Shown in pieces: positions 20,801 through 28,269 of a DNA stretch of 64,000 nucleotides. A program made the position numbers and the translations under genes. Source of the DNA: Frigoriflavimonas asaccharolytica. GTDB taxonomy: Bacteria > Bacteroidota > Bacteroidia > Flavobacteriales > Weeksellaceae. Under the pieces are notes generated by a model. The model searched no databases and was not told the origin of the DNA. It was given only the letters and a program-made list of their open reading frames with translations. Numbering within the stretch: the stretch's first letter is position 1; each line of letters starts with the position of its first letter. The stretch spans positions 1-64,000 of the forward strand of contig NZ_JABSNO010000017.1 of the NCBI RefSeq assembly GCF_013294015.1, given 5' to 3'.

Positions 20801-21826
20801 CGGTCTTGGTGGTATGTAGTGAATGGTTGATGCTCCAATATTTTGATATACAGTCACTTGTACGGTTGCCGTATCGGTATGACCATTACCATCATCGATC
20901 TGGTATGTAAAAGTGTCTAAACCTAAATAATCACCAGTTGGTGTGTAAGAAACGGTATTATTAGCATTCACCACCACTACTCCATGATTTGGAGCGGTAA
21001 GGATAGTAACGGTTAAAGGATCACTATTCGGATCGAAATCATTTGAAAGTACATCTAGAGTCGTGCTCGCAGATTGTGCTACTATAAATTTATCATTAGC
21101 AGCAGTAGTCGGTTGCACATTATTATCGATAGCATAAACAAAAGTATCAGTTCCAAAAAAACTAGAATTTGGAGAATAAGTAACGGTTCTATTAGGATTT
21201 ACAACAGCGGTACCTTTTGTAGGAACACCTACTATGAGTACAGCATCAGATAAAATCCCAGTGTCATTTGCAAGAACATTTACGGTCACTGGTTTATTTT
21301 GAAGGGTAGATGCTGTATCTGGAACGAGCACTGCAGCAGCTGTCCATAAGGAAAAATGCTTTAATTTTTCTAATCGGATAGTATTGTTCTGTGTATCAAC
21401 TAAAGAATTTTCGTGAGCTTGCCAAGTTTTTCCATTATCTATAGAAGAGTAAAGAATAAGTTTATTTTCATCAATACCGTTCAATTCCGAATCTTGATAG
21501 TGGAAAACCAATTCTGCTTCCAGATTGGTATTATTTTTTGGGTGAATGCCAACCACTTTACCAATACTATAGAAGTCATTTATTTTTACAGCTTGGGTAG
21601 AAAGTTCCAGTTGCGTTTCGCCTAACTGCGTTCTCGATTGTATAGTTAGCCCAAATTTAGAAAAAGATTTTTTTTCATTTTTACCAATGAAAGTAGTTTC
21701 AGAGGTAAGATTAGGCTTAGTTTTATGGGGTACAACTTGGGCAAATGTAAAACCAGTTGTTAGAAATAAAAAAATGATAAGAACTGCGAAACTTTTATTT
21801 TTAGAATATAGTTGAGATGTTTTCAT
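17828..21826 (-). CDS. Large multidomain surface protein with conserved tail, module 9 (L9)
   Basis: A 1332-residue secreted protein. After a signal peptide (ending TFAQ, about 29) comes a beta domain to about 165 (LILYSSIDNGKTWQ), then two cadherin-like repeats (VLANDTGILSDAV; VLSNDFDPNSDPLTV), then an IgGFc-binding-like region (about 330-755: VMAVQDNTTVTFDVP, LNAGQTYIV, SGAHVVSSKPI), a third cadherin-like repeat (NVLTNDTQAAG), calcium-type thrombospondin 3 motifs (DRDNDGLSDEDD, DTDGDGIPNYLDLDSDNDG) and the shared 100-residue tail (WPMIRKS, KGFVITR, GMMVYDT, CLKLYDG, WSCF, ending PTCP). No type IX secretion C-terminal domain is seen. The body is a close paralogue of L8, but the tail is subtype A. 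Adhesion is likely. Confidence 0.75.
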   Translation of the reverse strand: MKTSQLYSKNKSFAVLIIFLFLTTGFTFAQVVPHKTKPNLTSETTFIGKNEKKSFSKFGLTIQSRTQLGETQLELSTQAVKINDFYSIGKVVGIHPKNNTNLEAELVFHYQDSELNGIDENKLILYSSIDNGKTWQAHENSLVDTQNNTIRLEKLKHFSLWTAAAVLVPDTASTLQNKPVTVNVLANDTGILSDAVLIVGVPTKGTAVVNPNRTVTYSPNSSFFGTDTFVYAIDNNVQPTTAANDKFIVAQSASTTLDVLSNDFDPNSDPLTVTILTAPNHGVVVVNANNTVSYTPTGDYLGLDTFTYQIDDGNGHTDTATVQVTVYQNIGASTIHYIPPRPQTGGQDAGSRINMVISTNNPAGATGIISFPGFTTADVPFTISKNVPFTFRMDNCTTNNPLEGPDHGISHLYNTVENKGMKIVTNVDVQVQVAQDVAAWQSLLVSKGQAALGNDFYAGSMAGATRLFGDANMTGDFISVMAVQDNTTVTFDVPTGATWTFKGTLLQTITVVLNAGQTYIVRAPATTTSLTSISGAHVVSSKPISFTSGTFGVTLPSAGDNGYDQGVPTHRIGSTYAVVKATSTNERIRIIATKPNTVITHNGTVVATKNAGEVHEIALPGSAGLAHSITSTEPVYLYQTSGSNLGETGVALIAPIRDDGSGIIRFQSAATGPVARVVMKTNALSTLVLTRLNSNGTTTNIPINTATATTVPNLPGNSAMNIPLSVSTNYVLEATAPVQVSMISYAGSGGAFSALSGFEDAAVAARSDNYTVGKNIARALNVLTNDTQAAGLALLIGNFTQPSNGTVVKNTNNTFTYTPNNNYLGTDEFTYIAQDADGNSSTATVKITITELDTTSVTIVVAKDRDNDGLSDEDDIDDDNDGIIDTAEGFCETTSVYTLNLNTTLSGATFGANGGNFNLVYSLTSGAAVPSIGNSFNVPFSYTDFSNIVNSQDHTWENFTIDGTNFAILPNTTSLYTGLPTDNQGIEDGSAGPSPSIDDLFRYFISTGKIVRLGNFSTTIGNLPVLTGSKTYQNIDQLPLFSRFNLTAVSGGGAGQYDNGYYANLQLQTNVNPANAGRTLPFASNYGSTYTWDYTAFSDVAGAGATNGGNRGLISIEQNTITVCNNRDTDGDGIPNYLDLDSDNDGCPDAEEGSATISYSQLVTGGPSLEGGNGTTPATPPTSGTYNTSVLLNLCAGVTCVNAVGLPQFSTLPAGYSNTTGQGVGTSADTAVNNCVCYNDPNTTTAGEETNHGITLLKRAGEENGNWPMIRKSAHTVLESNTKGFVITRATTTEITNILLPQDGMMVYDTVAKCLKLYDGSDWSCFVTPTCP

Positions 21827-22150
21827 AATAAGGTTTTTTGACTAGAATTTTTCTATTTTATCGTACTCAAGTTGGGATTGAATTATACCATTTGATTTAA
21901 TTGATTAAATACCATTTATAAAATAGAGTTCTATATCAATTACAAATTCAATTTTAGAAAATAATCATTCAGATTGAATTAGAAGATAGAACGAAGTAAA
22001 AGAATGTTCTTACTTTAATTGTTGATAGTTATTGAACAAGTCTAGAAATTGAGAAAATTTTTGTTTAAAATCAAAACAGATTTTATTATTTAGCATTGAT
22101 TGAAGCCTAAATAAGTTGTGCGTACAATTTAACGCAACTTATTAAAACAA
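21827..22150. other. Intergenic upstream of module 9
   Basis: About 320 AT-rich bases. There is no R-A-P-P protein gene or remnant of one here, unlike modules 1, 5, 6 and 8, and I did not find a clear TAnnTTTG element. Confidence 0.4.
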
Positions 22151-22199
22151 TAAAATACAACGAAAGTCACCTCGTTTTAAAAGTGACTTTTTCGTTGTA
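22151..22199 (-). terminator. Terminator of module 8
   Basis: ACAACGAAAGTCAC (22157-22170) pairs with GTGACTTTTTCGTTGT (22183-22198) with a small bulge; a T-rich tract follows on the minus strand. Confidence 0.75.
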
Positions 22200-22206
22200 A
22201 AATTGG

Positions 22207-22767
22207 CTACGGTTTCCAGAAGCTCCACTTGCTGCCATTAAATACAGCAAGTCTTTTTCCTCCAGCTTTATTAATGTAAACCATCATTCCTGGAGAAGGG
22301 CTTGGAATATTTTGAACATCTGTTACAGTTGGCAGCACCATTGCTTTTGTGGTAGATTCTAAAACCAAGACACCGTCTGCACTACTTGTAGCAGCTCCAA
22401 TAATTGCTTTCGAAGTTGCTAATTCTGGAGCATCCGCAATTGTAGGTTGAAGAGCCATTACATTTAGACTGGTTAAGTTAGCGTCTTGGCCACTCATATC
22501 GAACCAAACAGTACCTGTGTAATATTTCATTCTTGCAGTAGTTGCGGTTGTTGCATCTAAAATAATAGTGCCACCAACTAATGCAGCACCTGTGGGAATT
22601 GCTCTTACATAAGGAACGATAATTCCTTTATTTTGACCTGCTGCAAATTCTAACAAAACCGAAGTTTTATCTGTTGCGGTTCCTACAGCATCACCAATGA
22701 TCACCTGCGCGTTGGCAAGACTTATGGTTAATACTAATGATAATATTGTGAATGTATTTTTAAACAT
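22207..22767 (-). CDS. Small two-repeat secreted protein, module 8 (S8)
   Basis: A 186-residue secreted protein if it starts at MFKNTFTILSL (22767), which gives a signal peptide the same length as in the other S proteins. An in-frame ATG at 22812 adds 15 residues and would restore the usual 76-base spacing and hairpin-to-start distance, so the start is undecided. The two units span about 34-90 (LLEFAAGQNKGIIVPYVR) and 132-186 (LVLESTTKAMVLP, GMMVYINKAGGKRLAVFNG). It is intermediate between subtypes, sharing PTGAALVGGTIILDA with S3/S5 and the INK(A/L)GGKRLAVFNG form with S4. Its partner is L8. Confidence 0.72.
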   Translation of the reverse strand: MFKNTFTILSLVLTISLANAQVIIGDAVGTATDKTSVLLEFAAGQNKGIIVPYVRAIPTGAALVGGTIILDATTATTARMKYYTGTVWFDMSGQDANLTSLNVMALQPTIADAPELATSKAIIGAATSSADGVLVLESTTKAMVLPTVTDVQNIPSPSPGMMVYINKAGGKRLAVFNGSKWSFWKP

Positions 22768-22839
22768 GGTATTTTTATTTTTAATTAGAATTGAATGAAT
22801 TTGTGATTTCATTATTTTAATTTTTTAAATTATTAAAAT

Positions 22840-22871
22840 AGAGAAGATATTTACATAGAAACATCTTCTCT
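22840..22871 (-). promoter_or_regulatory. Intercistronic hairpin L8-S8
   Basis: AGAGAAGAT (22840-22848) pairs perfectly with ATCTTCTCT (22863-22871). The sequence differs from the hairpins of modules 1, 2 and 9 but the position is the same. Confidence 0.6.
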
Positions 22872-22888
22872 ACTCTCAAGTATTCAAT

Positions 22889-25800
22889 TTATGGACATGT
22901 AGCATTATTGAAACAGCTCCAAGCAGTTCCATCGTACACTTTCATACACTTAGATTCGGTATCGAAAGCCATCATTCCTTCTTGTGGAGAAACTATAGCT
23001 GTAATCTCCGCCGTGGTCATTCTGGTAATAACAAATCCTTTGATATTAGATTCTAGAACTGTATGTGCAGAAGTTCTCATCATTGGCCAGTTTCCATTAT
23101 CTTCACCTGCTCTATTTAATAGTGTTACTCCATGTTTAGAATCTACACCTGTTCCTCCTGCTGGATTGTTGTAACAAGCACAAGCATTAATGGCTGGATT
23201 TAATGCAGATCCAATTAATTGACCTGCAGTATTGCTATATCCTGCTGGTAGAGGACTTAATTGAGGTAAACCTTGCGCATTTACACAAGCTGAAGAATCA
23301 TTTTGACACAGGTTAAGCAACACAGATTGATTGTAATAGCCTGATGTAGGTGCAGTTGTTGGTGTAGTTCCATTACCACCTTGCAAAGTACCACCTGCAG
23401 CGACCAATCTAGTTTCAGCTATAGTTGCACTACCTTCTATTGCATCTGGACAACCATCATTATCAGAATCTAAGTCTAAATAATCTGGAATCCCATCTCC
23501 ATCTGTATCTATTGCATTACAGCCAAGGTACACCCCGATTGCTATTCCTTGATGTCCATCTCCTGCAGTGTTGATATCTACAGACAATTTACTTGCACCA
23601 TTGGTTCTAAATAGCGGCGCTGTTACATTAGCTCCATTAATTCCATTCATATTAATTACTTGAGAACCTAAACCTGATACCGCATAATTTGTTCCTGAAC
23701 CAACAGTTTCTAAATTAGTCCAACCCGAACCATTGGTAGTAAATTTCATAGATTCTGGCACAAAAGTACCGCCATTAGCATTTAACGATTCGGCATCTGC
23801 AATTACATAATCTAATAATTTTCCAAGTGCAGGTGCAGCTAAAGTAATTTCTAAATCAAAAGACACATTACTACCTGTAACATCATTATAAATAGCAGGT
23901 TTACTTCCAGTGGGTAAATCATAAGCAACCCATAAATCTGCACCAGGAAATGTTTGCATTGCATTGGCTTTATAACTTGCACCATTTCCAACTACATTAG
24001 AAAAGGTTAAAGTTGCAATATTACCTCCTGGAAGCGTGACATTTTTAGTATCTCCATTTTGTATACCATCTGCTAAAATATCTGCCCATGTGAACCAAAA
24101 AATATTTGGTTTAAAACCACCATTTCCAGATGTAGAGTTTCCATCTAATAAATTTAAACAACTTTGCTCATTTACATCTGTAATTCCATCATTATCATCA
24201 TCAATATCATCTGTATCTGGAACACCATCGCCATCTTCATCTCGTAAAACTGTAACTGATAGCGTAGTTGTATCTAAGGCACTTATAGTAAGAAATACTG
24301 TTGCCGTAGCAGAGTTTCCGTCTGGATCTTGAGCAATATAAGTGAATTGATCCGTCCCTACATAATTAGCATTTGGCGTGTAAGTAAAAGTATTGTTCGG
24401 ATTTTTTACAACCGTTCCATTTGATGGCTGTACGAAATTTCCAATATGCAAAACCAAACCTGCAGCTTGAGAATCATTAGTCAAAACATTTAAAACTCTC
24501 GCAATATTTCTTCCAACAGTGTAATTATCATCTCTTGCTGCAACTAAAGCATCTTCAAAACCAGAAAGTGCACTAAAACCACCACCACTTGAGATAGAAG
24601 TTACCATTGAAACTTGTATAGGAGCAGTAGCTTCTAAAAGATAATTTGTACTAGCGGCTACACTAATATTTAAAACAGATATTCCTGTTATTCCTGGCAC
24701 TGTTGTAGCGGCAGCAGTATTAATCGCAATGTTTGTTGTTGTACCATTTGCATTTAGACGCGTAAGTTTAAGAGTAGGTAAGGCATTCGTTTTAATAACT
24801 ACACGTGTAATTGGTCCAGATGCGGCACTCTGAAAACGTACAATTCCAGATCCATCATCTCTAATCGGCGCTACTAAAGATACTCCCGTTTCTCCGCCTA
24901 CAAGACCTGAAGTTTGGTAAACGTAAATTGGTTCAGTAGCTACAATACTATGTCCTGAATTTGAAGCTCCAGGAACTGCATATTCATATACTTGTCCAGC
25001 ATTTATTGTAGCTGCCACTACACCATCTGTTGTAATTACTGTATTAGGTTTGGTTCCTATTACACGAATTCTTTCATTACCACTAGATGATCTTGCGATT
25101 GCGTAAGATGAACCTATACGATGTGTCGGCACACCTTGATCCCAACCATTTTCACCTGCTCCTGGTGTTGTAACACCAAAAGATCCAGAAGAAAGAGAGA
25201 TAGGTTTTGTACTTACGACGTGAGCACCAGAAATGCTATTTAATGATGTAGTAGTAGCAGGAGCACGCACTATGTAAGTTTCTCCTGCATTAAGAGTGAC
25301 ATTGATAGTTTGTAATGCAGTTCCTGCAAAATTCCAGGTTGCTCCTGTCGGTACATCAAAAGTAACCATTGTATTATCTTGCGTGGCCATAACAGTAATG
25401 AAATCTCCTGTCATAAGAGGATCACCGAACAATCTGAAAGCTCCAGCCATACTCCCTACATAAAAATCTCTACCTAAAGCAGCTTGTCCTTTGGAAGCTA
25501 AGAAAGATTGCCATGGACCAACATCTTGTGCTATTTGTACTTGCACATCTGCATTTGCAACCACTTTAATTCCTTTATTTTCAATAGTATTATACAAATG
25601 CGACATCCCATGATCTGGTCCCTCTAAAGGATTTCCTGTTGTACAATTATCCATTCTAAAATTGAGGGAACCATTTTTAGTCAGTGTAAAAGGTACATCT
25701 GCTGTTGTGAATCCAGGAAAACTAATGACACCTGTGGTTCCAGTAGGACTGTTAGTTGTAATAACTAAATTTATTCTTGAGGTATTATCTTGCCCACCAG

Positions 25801-26809
25801 TTTGTGGTCTTGCTGATAGATAATGAATTTTAGAAGCTCCAGTATCTTGGTAAACTGTTACTTTTACCGTTGCAGAAGCAGTATGTCCATTGCCATCATC
25901 TATTTGATAAGTAAAACTATCTACACCTAAAAAATCGCCAGTTGGTGTATAAGTAACCGTATTATTGGCATTTACAACTACAGTTCCATTGGCAGGAGTA
26001 GTCAAAATCGTTACTGTTAATGGATCACCATTAGGATCAAAATCATTGGAAGCAACATTAAGTACAGTAGCAGTAGATTGTGCTACGATATAACTGTCAT
26101 TGGTTGCCGTAGTTGGTTGTACATTGGTATCTATCGCATAATCAAAAGTATCTGTACCATAAAAAGTAGAAACTGGTGTATAAGTTATGCTTCTATTTGG
26201 ATTTACTACAGCGGATCCATTTGCAGGAACACCAACTAATATTACCGCATCTGCTGGTACGCCAGTATCATTCGCCAATACATTTACAGTAATCGGTTTA
26301 TTCTGAGTAATAGATGCCAAATCTGGTACCAAAACTGCAGCTGCAGTCCATAAAGAAAAATGTTTTAGTTTTTCTAAACGGAGGGTGTTGTTTTTGGTAT
26401 CAATCACAGAATTTTCGTGGGCTTGCCATGTTTTTCCGTTATCTACAGATGAATATAAAATTAATTTATCTTCATCAATACCGTTTAGATCTCTATCATT
26501 ATAATGAAAGACCAATTCTGCTTCTAGATTAGCGTTATTTTGCGGGTGAATACCTACAACTTTGCCGATGCTGTAAAAATTATTTATTTTTACAGGAGTA
26601 TCAGATAGTTCTAGTTGGGTATCGCCTAACTGGGTTTTCGATAGAATCGTAACGCCAAAGGTAGACAAGGATTTTTTCTCATTTTTACCAATAAAGGTTG
26701 TTTGTGAGATGTTTATATTATTTTGTTGTTTTGCGACTTGTGCAAATAAAGAGCTAGTGAATAGCAACGAGAAAGCTGCTACCAATAATCTTGTGTATAA
26801 ATTCTTCAT
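22889..26809 (-). CDS. Large multidomain surface protein with conserved tail, module 8 (L8)
   Basis: A 1306-residue secreted protein with a signal peptide ending SLFAQ (about 24). Domain order matches L9: N-terminal beta domain, cadherin-like repeats (VLANDTGVPADAV; VASNDFDPNGDPLTV; NVLTNDSQAAG), IgGFc-binding-like region (VMATQDNTMVTFDVP, LNAGETYIV, SGAHVVSTKPI) and thrombospondin type 3 motifs (DEDGDGVPDTDDIDDDNDG; DTDGDGIPDYLDLDSDNDG). The segment between the calcium motifs differs from L9 (a probable carbohydrate- or ligand-binding beta domain). The tail has its own subtype: GMMAFDTESKCMKVYDG and FNNATCP. It starts 41 bases after P4 and forms an operon P4-L8-S8. Confidence 0.75.
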   Translation of the reverse strand: MKNLYTRLLVAAFSLLFTSSLFAQVAKQQNNINISQTTFIGKNEKKSLSTFGVTILSKTQLGDTQLELSDTPVKINNFYSIGKVVGIHPQNNANLEAELVFHYNDRDLNGIDEDKLILYSSVDNGKTWQAHENSVIDTKNNTLRLEKLKHFSLWTAAAVLVPDLASITQNKPITVNVLANDTGVPADAVILVGVPANGSAVVNPNRSITYTPVSTFYGTDTFDYAIDTNVQPTTATNDSYIVAQSTATVLNVASNDFDPNGDPLTVTILTTPANGTVVVNANNTVTYTPTGDFLGVDSFTYQIDDGNGHTASATVKVTVYQDTGASKIHYLSARPQTGGQDNTSRINLVITTNSPTGTTGVISFPGFTTADVPFTLTKNGSLNFRMDNCTTGNPLEGPDHGMSHLYNTIENKGIKVVANADVQVQIAQDVGPWQSFLASKGQAALGRDFYVGSMAGAFRLFGDPLMTGDFITVMATQDNTMVTFDVPTGATWNFAGTALQTINVTLNAGETYIVRAPATTTSLNSISGAHVVSTKPISLSSGSFGVTTPGAGENGWDQGVPTHRIGSSYAIARSSSGNERIRVIGTKPNTVITTDGVVAATINAGQVYEYAVPGASNSGHSIVATEPIYVYQTSGLVGGETGVSLVAPIRDDGSGIVRFQSAASGPITRVVIKTNALPTLKLTRLNANGTTTNIAINTAAATTVPGITGISVLNISVAASTNYLLEATAPIQVSMVTSISSGGGFSALSGFEDALVAARDDNYTVGRNIARVLNVLTNDSQAAGLVLHIGNFVQPSNGTVVKNPNNTFTYTPNANYVGTDQFTYIAQDPDGNSATATVFLTISALDTTTLSVTVLRDEDGDGVPDTDDIDDDNDGITDVNEQSCLNLLDGNSTSGNGGFKPNIFWFTWADILADGIQNGDTKNVTLPGGNIATLTFSNVVGNGASYKANAMQTFPGADLWVAYDLPTGSKPAIYNDVTGSNVSFDLEITLAAPALGKLLDYVIADAESLNANGGTFVPESMKFTTNGSGWTNLETVGSGTNYAVSGLGSQVINMNGINGANVTAPLFRTNGASKLSVDINTAGDGHQGIAIGVYLGCNAIDTDGDGIPDYLDLDSDNDGCPDAIEGSATIAETRLVAAGGTLQGGNGTTPTTAPTSGYYNQSVLLNLCQNDSSACVNAQGLPQLSPLPAGYSNTAGQLIGSALNPAINACACYNNPAGGTGVDSKHGVTLLNRAGEDNGNWPMMRTSAHTVLESNIKGFVITRMTTAEITAIVSPQEGMMAFDTESKCMKVYDGTAWSCFNNATCP

Positions 26810-26850
26810 TTAAATTTTTCTAAAATTATATTTTTTTTAACTTGACTTGA

Positions 26851-27450
26851 TTAAATAAAATATAAGGTCGGCGGTGCACGAAGTGAAGAATTTCTATACT
26901 TACCAAACTGCAAGTAGGAAAGTTGGTAGTAACTGTTTATTTTTTTTTCTTGGCAAAAAATAGGGTAAAACGTTTGGTAAAAAAATCTTTTATCATATAA
27001 AGATTTACCTATTGGAACTACTACAGCTAATTTACAAGATTGCAAGCCAACTGGGGTAAGTGAATTTTCATGAAGAAACTGATTTGTAAAAGTAGAAAAA
27101 TGAGCGAATTTATTTTCACGTTGCTTCTCAACTTTTATTTGCTCTGAAATTGCTTTTTCCTTAATCTCTTTTGCAAAAGGTTTCTTATCATTTTCAGAAA
27201 TCACCTCACCTTCTACAATAATAGGTTCTACCTGAATGACCACAGATTTTTCTACTGTTGCACTACTATAAACAATAACGCCTGAAGTTATAGTAATCTG
27301 GTTGGATGTGGAAACAGGAATTTCTTCCGCTTTAAGTTGTACAGAAAAAAGAATGGAGACAAAAGATAAAACCAGCAAAAAAAACCGTAGAGGAAATTCC
27401 CTTTGCGGTTTGTTTTTGTTGAAAATTGAAAAAGATAGATTTTCTACCAT
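26851..27450 (-). CDS. Secreted protein with C-terminal R-A-P-P motif, module 8 (P4)
   Basis: A 199-residue protein of no recognised family. A hydrophobic segment at about 22-40 (FFLLVLSFVSILFSVQLKA) is a signal peptide with a long basic n-region. A short beta stretch (ITITSGVIVYSSA) and a charged Lys/Glu-rich helix (about 80-115) follow, and the protein ends LQFGKYRNSSLRAPPTLYFI. The same overall plan and R-A-P-P-type end occur in P1, P2 and P3, though the bodies share little sequence. It is the first gene of module 8, about 42 bases after a possible promoter. Confidence 0.6.
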   Translation of the reverse strand: MVENLSFSIFNKNKPQREFPLRFFLLVLSFVSILFSVQLKAEEIPVSTSNQITITSGVIVYSSATVEKSVVIQVEPIIVEGEVISENDKKPFAKEIKEKAISEQIKVEKQRENKFAHFSTFTNQFLHENSLTPVGLQSCKLAVVVPIGKSLYDKRFFYQTFYPIFCQEKKINSYYQLSYLQFGKYRNSSLRAPPTLYFI

Positions 27451-27498
27451 ATTTTATTTTTTGCTCAATTTTATTCTCATAAAATTTATTATAATGCT

Positions 27499-27506
27499 TA
27501 AATATA
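27499..27506 (-). promoter_or_regulatory. Possible -7 element for P4
   Basis: Minus strand TATATTTA is a one-base variant of TAnnTTTG, 49 bases before the P4 start. The same octamer precedes P1 at a similar distance. Confidence 0.25.
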
Positions 27507-27854
27507 CGAAATAATATTTGAAAATAGGCGATTATTTCACATTGTTTTAATACATTTTAGCTAATTTCTTATTTTGTCTTAATTTTATGTTAAATAATTG
27601 AGGTACAATTATACAAAATAAATCTTATTCAGAAATAATATTTTTTCAGACAATTTTTTATAAGAATTATCAGGTTTTATTGTATAATTTCGACATGTTG
27701 TGTATTGCAATATCACATTAGTAGTATATGATTAAGAGAACAGCTATCCTTAACCATTGAACTATCTATTAAAGATGATGCAGCAGACTTTGGTATCGGT
27801 GAACCAAAAATACTATTTCGTAAAATAATAGTGAAATGTCATTACATAAGATTA
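27507..27854. other. Intergenic with a possible short coding remnant
   Basis: AT-rich. At about 27733-27852 the plus strand has a frame without stops including IELSIKDDAADFGIGEPKIL, with less biased base use than its surroundings. It has no start codon context and I do not recognise it; it may be the debris of a lost gene. Confidence 0.25.
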
Positions 27855-28088
27855 TTATTTTCTTGGAGGTGGAACTATTTCTCCGTCCAAATATTTTTTA
27901 GGACTTTCAATAGTTTGCACACTATCAACTACTAATTCTTGGCTATATTTTGAAGATTCATGTTTTCTGTTGGTTTCAATTATTTTAATTGTTTGAAGAT
28001 CTTCAGTGCTCAAGATTTCGTCTTCTTGTCTACAAGATACAGCAGAGATTACCAAAAGGGTTGCGATTGCAAGGCTAAATGTTTTCAT
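27855..28088 (-). CDS. Small predicted lipoprotein beside the TPR-AraC regulator
   Basis: A 77-residue protein. Residues 1-19 (MKTFSLAIATLLVISAVSC) are a lipoprotein signal with a plausible lipobox S-A-V-S-C, so the mature protein would be anchored at C19. The rest is polar, rich in charged residues and Thr, and ends DGEIVPPPRK. It matches no named family that I know; similar short secreted proteins beside TPR-AraC genes are common in Chryseobacterium-like genomes (general knowledge, not checked). It is divergent from the regulator, with a 181-base shared control region, so it may be a target or a signal for it. Confidence 0.6.
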   Translation of the reverse strand: MKTFSLAIATLLVISAVSCRQEDEILSTEDLQTIKIIETNRKHESSKYSQELVVDSVQTIESPKKYLDGEIVPPPRK

Positions 28089-28112
28089 AATAATTATATT
28101 TTATTGTTGGAG

Positions 28113-28145
28113 CAAAAGTATCTTATCCTAGACTACTACAGCAAA
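28113..28145 (-). promoter_or_regulatory. Promoter of the small lipoprotein
   Basis: Minus strand TTTG (28145-28142), 21 bases, then TACTTTTG (28120-28113): a good match to the Bacteroidota -33/-7 pair, ending 25 bases before the start codon. Confidence 0.5.
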
Positions 28146-28220
28146 TTTTCGAACTTCTATATCATTAAAAAAGAGTTCTAATTCATTAATTATTTAATTT
28201 TCCGTTTATTTTATTTGCTT

Positions 28221-28228
28221 TATTTTTG
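28221..28228 (+). promoter_or_regulatory. Putative -7 element of the TPR-AraC gene
   Basis: TATTTTTG matches TAnnTTTG and lies 42 bases before the TTG start. No good TTG at -33. Confidence 0.35.
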
Positions 28229-28269
28229 CAATATCAAAATCAGACCTCATCTATAAAAATTTATGTGAA

